Origin: JBJXHN01 sp046233135
GTDB lineage: Bacteria > Pseudomonadota > Alphaproteobacteria > Rhodospirillales > Rhodospirillaceae
DNA length: 64,000 nucleotides
Assembly (NCBI GenBank): GCA_046233135.1
Contig: JBJXHN010000001.1
Span: 1 to 64,000, forward strand
Direction: 5' to 3'
The translations under genes and the position numbers were made by a program. This document shows positions 45,109 to 52,639 of the stretch, piece after piece; position 1 is the first letter of the stretch, and each line of letters begins with the position of its first letter. Below the pieces are notes generated by a model. That model made no database searches and was not told where the DNA came from. It saw nothing but the letters and a program-made list of their open reading frames with translations.

Positions 45109-45477
45109 ATGTCCAACCACCATCCCCGCAGGGACGTGCCGGCCCTCGGCGGCGGACCGGCTTCCGCCGATACCTTCCTGAAAGCCGGGGCCATCGGCGC
45201 CCTGGTGGGTGGAACCGGTGCTTTGGCCGCTGCCGCACCGGCGGTGCGGGACGGCACCACCACCCGCGAAGCCGCCGCCCGCGAGGTGCTGTCCACCGCT
45301 GCCAAGACCGGCGTGGCTACCGGCCTGGGGGCGCTGGTCGCGCGCTCGCTGTCCGGCGGGCCGCTGCTGTCCACGGCCGCGATGGTGCTGACCGGCGCGG
45401 CCGCCCTGTATGTGATGAACGAAAGCGGTCCCACGGACACCAAGCCCGTGCCCGCCAACCGGAGGAAGGCACCATGA
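45109..45477 (+). CDS. GxxxG-rich hydrophobic small protein (FezA-like candidate)
   Basis: 122 aa from the ATG at 45109; GGGAG lies 10 bases upstream. Two hydrophobic, Gly/Ala-rich segments: about residues 25-45 (KAGAIGALVGGTGALAAAAP) and about 65-103 (TGVATGLGALVARSLSGG, then a helix ending YVMNESG). Repeated small-xxx-small motifs suit tight helix packing in a membrane. GxxxG-rich membrane proteins accompany FezB in ferrosome clusters. It overlaps the next gene by ATGA. Confidence 0.65.
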   Translation: MSNHHPRRDVPALGGGPASADTFLKAGAIGALVGGTGALAAAAPAVRDGTTTREAAAREVLSTAAKTGVATGLGALVARSLSGGPLLSTAAMVLTGAAALYVMNESGPTDTKPVPANRRKAP

Positions 45478-46181
45478 ACGAGAAGGCGCAACAGGGGCAG
45501 GCCCCCAACGAGTCCGCCGGCATGGATCCCCAGGGCCAGGGGTACGGCCCGGGCTATGGACCTCAGGGATATGCCGGGCCTCAGCAAGGGTACGGCGGCC
45601 CCCAGGGCTATCCCCAGCAGGGATATGCTCCCCCGCAGGGCTACGGTCCCCAACAGAGCTACGGACCCCAGGGCGGCGAGGCGCCCCAATACGGTGGCCC
45701 TCAGGGCTACGGCGGCCAGGCACCTGGTCCCCAGGGGTACGCGCCACACGGCTATGCCCCCCAGGGGTATACTCCCGGCTATCCTTCCCAAGGGTATGGG
45801 CCGCAGCAGGGGCATGCGCCGCAGGGATACGCCCCACAGGGTTACGGTCCGCAGCAGGGCTATGCGCCGCAGGGATTTGCCCCGCAAGGGGCCGCGCCGG
45901 GGCTGGGGCCTTTCGCGTCCAACCTCAACGGCTGGCTGGACTTCCGCGACGACCGCTTCATCAAGGGCGCGCTGGTCGGCGCGGCGGCGGCGGTGCTGCT
46001 GACCAATCCGACCTTGCAGAAAAAGACCATGCAGTCCCTGGTCGGGCTGTGGTCGCTGTTCCAGGGGGGTGTCGAGGAAATGAAGGAACGGTTCCGCGAC
46101 GCCGAGGCGGAAATGGAAGCCGCAGCGGCCGCACAGGCTGCGGCTGACGACGGATCCGACGACGCCAAGACCGACGCCTGA
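45474..46181 (+). CDS. PQGY-repeat low-complexity protein with membrane helix
   Basis: 235 aa. Residues about 19-144 are built from PQGY, QQGY and GPQGY units with 18 tyrosines and almost no charged residues, predicted disordered and prion-like. Then follow DFRDDR, a hydrophobic helix FIKGALVGAAAAVLLTNP (162-179), an amphipathic segment (LQKKTMQSLVGLWSLFQGGVEEMKERFRDAEAEM) and an acidic tail. The GALVG core recurs in the preceding protein. The C-terminal region resembles helices of other proteins coded beside P1B-6 ATPases. A membrane-tethered condensate or coat role is an inference. Confidence 0.7.
   Translation: MNEKAQQGQAPNESAGMDPQGQGYGPGYGPQGYAGPQQGYGGPQGYPQQGYAPPQGYGPQQSYGPQGGEAPQYGGPQGYGGQAPGPQGYAPHGYAPQGYTPGYPSQGYGPQQGHAPQGYAPQGYGPQQGYAPQGFAPQGAAPGLGPFASNLNGWLDFRDDRFIKGALVGAAAAVLLTNPTLQKKTMQSLVGLWSLFQGGVEEMKERFRDAEAEMEAAAAAQAAADDGSDDAKTDA
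45528..45905 (+). repeat. In-gene PQGY-encoding tandem repeat
   Basis: About 380 bases of imperfect 12-21-nt units that code for CAG-GG(C/A)-TA(C/T) with Pro codons between. The units differ at third positions and are not spaced like CRISPR repeats. This is a protein-level repeat that could expand or shrink by slippage. Confidence 0.85.
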
Positions 46182-46202
46182 TCCCCAGGGGAGGGCTCCA
46201 CG

Positions 46203-48371
46203 ATGGCCAGGCTGGTGCATGCCACGCCGACGCGGCGTCGCTACAAGCTCGCGCGGTTGGGGGATCGTCGTCTCGATCTCCGCTATATCCGCAACTATCT
46301 GGAAGACCTGCCCGGCGTGTCCGGTGTTCGGGTCAATCCGGCGGCCCAGTCCGTCGTGGTCTCTCTCGCCGACGACCCGGCGGTCCACAAGGCCGTCGAC
46401 AGGGCGGTGGCGGCACTGGAGCGGATCGACCTGCCGACCACCGGCCGCTCCGACCAGGGGGGCAGCGGGCCGCCGGACCCCAGCCGGGTCATCACCGGCG
46501 CCCTGCTGCTGGCCGCCATGCCCCTGTTGCCCCGGCCGATCAAGGCCGCGCTTACCGTCCTGGCCACGGCGCGGAACCTGAAGACCGGGGCGGCCACCCT
46601 GCTGACGGAAGGCATCAAGATCGAGGTGCTGGATTCGATGGCGGTCGGCCTGTCCCTGGTGCGCGGGCAGTTCGGCACGGCGGCGACCACCCAGTTCCTG
46701 CTCGATTTCGCCGAGTATGTGGAGGACACCACCCACCGGGCGTCCGATGACCTGATCCTGCGGCTGCTCAAGCCCAGCGTCGACGTGGTCTGGGTGGAGC
46801 AGGAGGACGGATCCGAGATCCAGGTGCCGATGACCCAGGTCACGCAGGGGACCAAGGTGGTGGTCAACGCCGGCGACCTGATCCCGGTGGACGGGGTGGT
46901 CAGCGCCGGCGAAGCCTTCGTCAACCAATCCAATGTCACCGGCGAAAGCCTGCCCATTCCCCGTGAGGCCGGCGACGAGGTGCTGTCCGGCTCGGTGATC
47001 GAGGAAGGCCGCCTGACCGTGGTGGCCGAGCGGGTGGGGGATTCCACCACGACCGCCCGCATCGCAAGCTTCATCCAGCAGGCCCTGGCCGAGGAATCCG
47101 ACAGCCAGAGCAAGGCCGAGGAACTCGCCGACCGGCGGGTCTATATCACCCTGCTGTCGGGGCTGGGGGTTCTCGCCCTGACCCGGGACATCCGCCGGGT
47201 GGAATCCGTCTTCCTGGTGGACTTCTCCTGTGCCGGCAAGCTGGGCACGTCGGTGGCGGTGAAGTCGGCGATGTTCCGCGCCACCCGCGAAGGGGCGCTG
47301 ATCAAGGGCGGGCGGGCCATGGAAAAGCTGGCCGGCGTCGATACCGTGGTCTTCGACAAGACCGGCACCCTGACCCACAACACCCTGGAGGTCGCCGAGA
47401 TCGTCTGCCTGGGGCCGTTGTGCGACAGCGAGGACGGGCTGATTTCCATGGTCGCCTCGATCGCCGAACACAGCCGCCATCCGGTGGCCTCGGCGGTGGT
47501 GGACGTGGCGCGCCGCCGCTCGCTGGCCCACGTCGGCCACGAGGAGGTGGACTTCTTCATCGGCCACGGACTGGCCACCGAAGTGGGCGACCACACCATC
47601 CGCATCGGCAGCCGCCATTACCTGGAAGAACACGAAGGCATCGACTTCGCTCCGTTCGAAGACATCATCGACGGGTTGCTGGAGCGGGGCCTGACACCGC
47701 TGTACATCGGTTCCGACGGCCATCCGCACGGCATCATCGGCATGCGCGACCGGGTGCGCGACGAGGTGCCGGAGGTGCTGGCCAGGCTGCGCGCCAACGG
47801 GGTGGAGCGGCTGGTGATGATCACCGGCGACCATGCCCGCAAGGCCCAGGCGCTGGCCGACAGCCTGGGGCTGGACGAGGTCCACGCGGAGGTGGCACCG
47901 GAGGACAAGGCGCGCATCATCCAGGATTTGCAGGCCCAGGGCCGGCGGGTGGCCTTTGTCGGCGACGGAGTGAACGACGGCCCGGCGCTGATGACCACCG
48001 ATGTGGGGATCGCCATGCCCCGGGGCGCGGATGTGGCCCGCGCCACGGCCGATGTGGTGCTGATGCAGGACAGCCTGAGCGGCGTGGCGGAAACCCACGC
48101 GCTGTCATGCAAGACCCTGGCCCTGATCGACCGGAATTTCCGCGTCGCTGCCGGCATCAATACGGGGGTGATGTTCGGGGCCGTGGCCGGGTGGTTCTCG
48201 CCGGTGGTTACCGCGCTGCTGCACAACGGCACCACCATCGGCGTGCTGGCCAATGCCTTCCTGGGCGGGGAATTCACCCGGGAAAGCCTGTCCGGGGTCC
48301 TGTCCGACCTGCGGCGGGCGGCCCTGACCGACGCCCAGGATCCGATGGGTCCCGATCAAATGGGAGAGTGA
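46203..48371 (+). CDS. fezB: P1B-type (P1B-6-like) metal ATPase, FezB candidate
   Basis: 722 aa; GGGGAGG precedes the ATG. A basic start (TPTRRRYKL) and an HMA2-like N-terminal domain (to about residue 75) precede hydrophobic segments. P-type ATPase signatures are intact: TGES 246-249, DKTGT from D385, the HP motif H426-P427 (EHSRHP) and GDGVND from 587. The TM6 metal motif is SCA (S342-C343-A344) instead of CPC or SPC, as reported for P1B-6 pumps that load iron into ferrosomes. The C-terminus has LLHNGTTIGVLANA. In context it probably moves Fe2+ into a membrane compartment. CtpC-like Mn or Zn export is the alternative. Confidence 0.82.
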   Translation: MARLVHATPTRRRYKLARLGDRRLDLRYIRNYLEDLPGVSGVRVNPAAQSVVVSLADDPAVHKAVDRAVAALERIDLPTTGRSDQGGSGPPDPSRVITGALLLAAMPLLPRPIKAALTVLATARNLKTGAATLLTEGIKIEVLDSMAVGLSLVRGQFGTAATTQFLLDFAEYVEDTTHRASDDLILRLLKPSVDVVWVEQEDGSEIQVPMTQVTQGTKVVVNAGDLIPVDGVVSAGEAFVNQSNVTGESLPIPREAGDEVLSGSVIEEGRLTVVAERVGDSTTTARIASFIQQALAEESDSQSKAEELADRRVYITLLSGLGVLALTRDIRRVESVFLVDFSCAGKLGTSVAVKSAMFRATREGALIKGGRAMEKLAGVDTVVFDKTGTLTHNTLEVAEIVCLGPLCDSEDGLISMVASIAEHSRHPVASAVVDVARRRSLAHVGHEEVDFFIGHGLATEVGDHTIRIGSRHYLEEHEGIDFAPFEDIIDGLLERGLTPLYIGSDGHPHGIIGMRDRVRDEVPEVLARLRANGVERLVMITGDHARKAQALADSLGLDEVHAEVAPEDKARIIQDLQAQGRRVAFVGDGVNDGPALMTTDVGIAMPRGADVARATADVVLMQDSLSGVAETHALSCKTLALIDRNFRVAAGINTGVMFGAVAGWFSPVVTALLHNGTTIGVLANAFLGGEFTRESLSGVLSDLRRAALTDAQDPMGPDQMGE

Positions 48372-48373
48372 TC

Positions 48374-49030
48374 ATGAGTCTGCTCAGTCAATGGGATCAG
48401 GCCGCCGATATCCGCTTTCTGAAGGGGCGGACGGTGGATCCCCGCCGGCCGGAACCGATCCCCTCCCAGGTCCTGCGCATCGGCTTGTTCGACGAGATCC
48501 GCGCCTTCACCTTCTATTCGATGGTGATCGAGCGTTTCGGTCCCCGCCGGCCCTTCGTGTCGATTGTCGAGGCGGAACGGCGGCATAGGGACGGACTGGC
48601 GCAGATCGCCGCCCGCCATGGCGTGCCGGTGCCGCCCAATCCCTGGCGGGCCGAACTGACCGTGCCCAAGCGGTTCGAGGACTGCTGCGCCGCCGGCGTT
48701 TCGGCGGAGCGGGACAATGCGGCCATGTACGAAGGCTTCCTGGCCTATCCCCTGCCGCCGGACCTTTGGGCAGCCTGTGTCGCGCGGTGCCACGCCTCCC
48801 ACGACAACCACCTGCCGGCCTTTCTGCACTGTGCGGGGCATGAGGCCCTGGAACGGGAACATGACGCCCGTCAGGCCAAGGCGCGGGAACCCCTGTGGCG
48901 AGGGGTGGTGGTCGGCGTGGCCGGGGTTCTGGTCGCCCGTGCCGCCGTCAGCGCCTGGCGTGGCCGGGCCGAGCGCAAGGCCGCCACGGCCGTCGGGAGC
49001 GACGCCGAAGCCCCGCCGTCCGGAGAATAG
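48374..49030 (+). CDS. Ferritin-like protein with C-terminal membrane anchor
   Basis: 218 aa; GGGAGAG precedes the ATG, 2 bases after the ATPase stop. Four-helix ferritin-like pattern with E41, Y48, ExxH at E68-H71, E112 and SHDNH (142-146), a DUF2202-like arrangement fit for a di-iron site. One transmembrane helix (about 175-195) and a basic tail follow. It may oxidise or store iron at the membrane where the pump delivers it. It is the last gene of the cluster. Ferritin-like identity is read from the residue pattern only. Confidence 0.75.
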   Translation: MSLLSQWDQAADIRFLKGRTVDPRRPEPIPSQVLRIGLFDEIRAFTFYSMVIERFGPRRPFVSIVEAERRHRDGLAQIAARHGVPVPPNPWRAELTVPKRFEDCCAAGVSAERDNAAMYEGFLAYPLPPDLWAACVARCHASHDNHLPAFLHCAGHEALEREHDARQAKAREPLWRGVVVGVAGVLVARAAVSAWRGRAERKAATAVGSDAEAPPSGE

Positions 49031-49075
49031 GCCGGCCGGACGACGGGGAGCGGTGCGACGGGTCCGCCGGTCCGA

Positions 49076-49426
49076 TCAGCGGGTTTGCAGGCTGTCGATC
49101 ATGTAGATGCCGTCGCTGCCCCGGGCCAGGGTAAAGGCCACGGGCGCACCGGCGGCCAGGGCCGCCAGATCGATGCCCTCGGCGACGGCGAAATCCATGG
49201 TCATGGACGGCCAGCCAATGGCCGCGATGGGCTCGTGGGTGATGTTCACCGTGCCCTTGTCCACATCCACCGCATTGACCGTGCCTTCGCCGGGAATGGA
49301 CGCGGCGGACTGGGCAGCGTCATGGGTGCTGCCGTGGGTGTCACCATGGGTGTCGTGTGACATCTGGGCGGTGGCTCCGGTGGCGGAGGCCAGGACGAAG
49401 GCGGCGGCGATCAGAAGGGATTTCAT
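49076..49426 (-). CDS. cusF: CusF-like periplasmic copper-binding protein
   Basis: 116 aa. A signal peptide (residues 1-20) is followed by a His-rich stretch and a CusF-type OB fold. Residues H64, W72, M75 and M77 reproduce the H36/W44/M47/M49 spacing of E. coli CusF, which binds Cu(I) or Ag(I) with a Trp cation-pi contact. It would hand copper to the CusBA pump coded just upstream on the same strand. Last gene of the four-gene copper operon. Confidence 0.9.
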   Translation of the reverse strand: MKSLLIAAAFVLASATGATAQMSHDTHGDTHGSTHDAAQSAASIPGEGTVNAVDVDKGTVNITHEPIAAIGWPSMTMDFAVAEGIDLAALAAGAPVAFTLARGSDGIYMIDSLQTR

Positions 49427-49471
49427 GGAAGATGCTCCTGTTGAGGGAATGACGTTTTTTGGGGTCCGCCA

Positions 49472-52400
49472 TCAATGGGCGAGGGCAGAAGGACCGGACG
49501 GCATGGTCTTGGGGTTGCGGATGGCCTCTATCCGGTTGACCAGGACGAAGACGGCGGGGATGACGAACAGGGTCAGCAGGGTGGCGGTGGTCATGCCGCC
49601 GATCATCGGCGCTGCGATCCGGCGCATGACGTCCGACCCCGTTCCGCTGCCGTACATGATCGGCAAAAGGCCGGCGAAGATGGTTGCAACGGTCATCAGT
49701 TTGGGGCGCAGGCGCAGGAGGGCGCCTTCGGTGACGGCGGCGTAGACGTCGTCCATGGAGACCGTCCGCCCTTCCGCCCGGGCCTGGGTCCGGCGTTTGT
49801 CCAGGGCGATGTTCAGATAGAGTTGCATGATGATCGCCGTTTCCACGGCGACCCCGGCCAGGGCGATGAAGCCCACCACCACGGCCACCGACAGGTCGAA
49901 GTCCAGCAGCCACAGCAGCCAGACCCCCCCGGACAGGGCCACGGGCAGGGTGCCGGCGATGGTCACCACGTCCAGGGTCCGGCGGAAAGCCATGTACAGC
50001 AGAACGATGATCAGCAGCAGCACCACCGGGATGATCATGCCCAGCCGCTCCTTGGCCCGTTCCAGGAACTCGAACTGGCCTGACCACGACACGGAATAGC
50101 CCGGGGGCAAGGGCACGGCGTCACGGACCACCCGGCGGGCTTCATCCACATAGCCGCCCAGGTCCCGTCCGGCGATATCCACATAGATCCAGCCGTTCAG
50201 CCGGGCGTTCTCCGACCGGATCATGCCTGGTCCGTCGGCGATGCGGATGGTCGCCACATCCCCCAGAGCGATATGGGCGCCGGACGGCGTGACCATGGGC
50301 AGCTCCTGGATGGCTTCGGGGCTGGACCGGTCATCGGCGGGATAGCGGACGTTGATGGGGTAGCGTTCCAGCCCCTCCACGCTTTCGGACACCTCGATGC
50401 CGCCGATGGCCGACCGGACCACGTCCTGCACCTCGGCAACCGACAGTCCATGGCGGGCGGCGGCCACCCGGTCGATGTCCACCTCCAGATACCGGCCGCC
50501 CACGGTGCGTTCGGCATAGGCGGAGGCGGTGCCGGAAATATTCTTCACGGCGGTTTCGATGGCTGCGCTCAGGCGGCCGATTTCCGCCAGGTCGGGACCG
50601 GCCACCTTGATGCCCACCGGGGTCTTCACGCCCGTCGCCAGCATGTCCAGGCGGTTCTTGATGGGCATGATCCAGACGTTGGTCACGCCCGGCACCTGGA
50701 CGATCCGGTCCAGTTCCGCCCGGATGCCGGCCATGGTCATGCCCGGACGCCATTCCTCGCGCGGTTTCAGGCGGATGGTGGTTTCCACCATGGTCAGGGG
50801 TGCGGGATCGGTCGCGGTCTCCGCCCGGCCGGCCTTGCCATAGACGCTGGCCACCTCCGGCAGGGTTCGGATCAGGCGGTCGGTCTGCTGCAGGATCTCG
50901 CCGGCCTTGCCCACCGACACCGCCGGGAACAGGCTGGGCATGTACAGCAGGTCCCCTTCGTCCAGTTCGGGCATGAATTCCGAGCCCAGCCTGGACAGGG
51001 GATAGACGCTGCCGGCCGTCAGCAGGGCTGCGAGCATCACCATCGCCACGGGGTGACGCGTGACGCCCCCCAGCAGCGGGCGATAGAGGGCGATGAACAG
51101 CCGGCTGACCGGGTTGCGGCTTTCCGGGATGATATGGCGGCCCCGGATGAACCATCCCATCAGCACCGGCACCAGGGTGATCGACAGGATGGCGGCGGCG
51201 GCCATGGCGTAGGTCTTGGTGAAGGCCAGCGGTTTGAACATGCGGCCTTCCTGGGCTTCCAGGGCGAACACCGGCACGAAGCTGATGGTGATGATCAGCA
51301 GCGAAAAGAACAGGGCCGGCCCCACTTCTGTGGTCGCCTCGGCAACCACTTTCCAGCGGTTCTCGCCGGTCAGGGGCGTGGCTTCGATCTTGCGGTGCAG
51401 GTTTTCGATCATGACGATGGCCGCATCGACCATGGCGCCGATGGCAATGGCGATGCCGCCCAGGGACATGATGTTGGCGTTGATGCCCTGGGCATGCATG
51501 ACGATGAAGGCCGCCAGGATGCCCAGCGGCAGGAACAGCACCACCACCAGGGACGAGCGCAGGTGCAGAAGAAAGGCGGCGCAGACCAGCACCACCACCA
51601 CCATTTCCTCCACCAGCTTGTGGGTCAGGTTGTCCATTGCCCGCCCGATCAGGCCGGAGCGGTCATAGGTTTCCACCAGGTCCACCCCTTCGGGCAGGCC
51701 TTGCCGCAGGGTGTCCAGCCGTTCCTTCACCGCCTGGATGGTGGACAGCGCGTTTTCGCCCCAGCGCATGATGATGACGCCGCCGACGGCCTCTCCTTCG
51801 CCGTCCAGCTCGCCCACGCCCCGGCGCATTTCCGGCCCCAGCCGCACCGTGGCGACGTCCGACAGCAGCACCGGCGTGCCCGAGGCGCTGACCATCAGCG
51901 GCACGGTTTCCAGGTCGGCCACTTCGTCGATATAGCCGCTGGCCCGGACCATGTACTCGGCTTCGGCGATTTCCACGACCGAGCCGCCGGTTTCCTGGTT
52001 GGCCTTGCGGATCGCCGTGGTGACAGCCGACAGCGGCAGGTTGAAGGCACGCAGCCGCTGGGGGTCGACGACCACCTGGTACTGCTTGACCATGCCGCCG
52101 ATGGTCGCCACTTCGGCCACGCCGGGAACAGTTTGCAGTTCGTACTTCAGGAACCAGTCCTGGAGGGAGCGGAGCTGCGACAGGTCATGGCCGCCGGTGC
52201 GGTCCACCAGGGCATACTGATACACCCAGCCGACCCCCGTGGCATCCGGCCCCAGGGCCGGATTGACTCCGTCGGGCAGGCGCGGGGCGACCTGGGACAG
52301 GTATTCCAGGACCCGGGAGCGCGCCCAGTACAGGTCGGTGCCGTCTTCGAAGATGATGTAGACGTAGCTGTCGCCGAACATGGAATAGCCGCGTACCGTG

Positions 52401-52639
52401 CGGGCGCCGGGGACGGACAGCATGGCGGTGGCCAGGGGATAGGTGATCTGGTCTTCCACCACCTGAGGCGCCTGCCCGGGATAGCTGGTCTTGACGATCA
52501 CCTGGACGTCGGACAGGTCGGGCAGGGCATCCAGCGGCGTGGCGCGCAGGGTCCAGACGCCGCCGACGGCCAGCAGGCAGGTCATCACCACAATCAGGAA
52601 ACGGTTGCCCAGGGACCAGCGGATAACGGAAGCGATCAT
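49472..52639 (-). CDS. cusA: Heavy-metal RND efflux pump CusA/CzcA
   Basis: 1055 aa. HME-RND signature in TM4: GAMVDAAIVMIENLHRKIE (DA in place of the DD of drug pumps). Twelve membrane segments and two periplasmic loops. Context with CusB and two CusF domains argues for Cu(I)/Ag(I) rather than Co/Zn/Cd. It starts in ATGA overlap with cusB. No outer-membrane CusC gene is present in the window. Confidence 0.92.
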   Translation of the reverse strand: MIASVIRWSLGNRFLIVVMTCLLAVGGVWTLRATPLDALPDLSDVQVIVKTSYPGQAPQVVEDQITYPLATAMLSVPGARTVRGYSMFGDSYVYIIFEDGTDLYWARSRVLEYLSQVAPRLPDGVNPALGPDATGVGWVYQYALVDRTGGHDLSQLRSLQDWFLKYELQTVPGVAEVATIGGMVKQYQVVVDPQRLRAFNLPLSAVTTAIRKANQETGGSVVEIAEAEYMVRASGYIDEVADLETVPLMVSASGTPVLLSDVATVRLGPEMRRGVGELDGEGEAVGGVIIMRWGENALSTIQAVKERLDTLRQGLPEGVDLVETYDRSGLIGRAMDNLTHKLVEEMVVVVLVCAAFLLHLRSSLVVVLFLPLGILAAFIVMHAQGINANIMSLGGIAIAIGAMVDAAIVMIENLHRKIEATPLTGENRWKVVAEATTEVGPALFFSLLIITISFVPVFALEAQEGRMFKPLAFTKTYAMAAAAILSITLVPVLMGWFIRGRHIIPESRNPVSRLFIALYRPLLGGVTRHPVAMVMLAALLTAGSVYPLSRLGSEFMPELDEGDLLYMPSLFPAVSVGKAGEILQQTDRLIRTLPEVASVYGKAGRAETATDPAPLTMVETTIRLKPREEWRPGMTMAGIRAELDRIVQVPGVTNVWIMPIKNRLDMLATGVKTPVGIKVAGPDLAEIGRLSAAIETAVKNISGTASAYAERTVGGRYLEVDIDRVAAARHGLSVAEVQDVVRSAIGGIEVSESVEGLERYPINVRYPADDRSSPEAIQELPMVTPSGAHIALGDVATIRIADGPGMIRSENARLNGWIYVDIAGRDLGGYVDEARRVVRDAVPLPPGYSVSWSGQFEFLERAKERLGMIIPVVLLLIIVLLYMAFRRTLDVVTIAGTLPVALSGGVWLLWLLDFDLSVAVVVGFIALAGVAVETAIIMQLYLNIALDKRRTQARAEGRTVSMDDVYAAVTEGALLRLRPKLMTVATIFAGLLPIMYGSGTGSDVMRRIAAPMIGGMTTATLLTLFVIPAVFVLVNRIEAIRNPKTMPSGPSALAH

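Noticed and set aside
45528..45905. Possible CRISPR or DNA satellite
   Set aside because: Repeat units are codon-phased, of uneven length, without spacers, and encode PQGY in frame with a ribosome site.
45090..48098. 1002-codon open frame opposite the iron-organelle operon
   Set aside because: It crosses four sense genes and its repeated Leu/Arg/Ile pattern is just the reverse of the PQGY codons.
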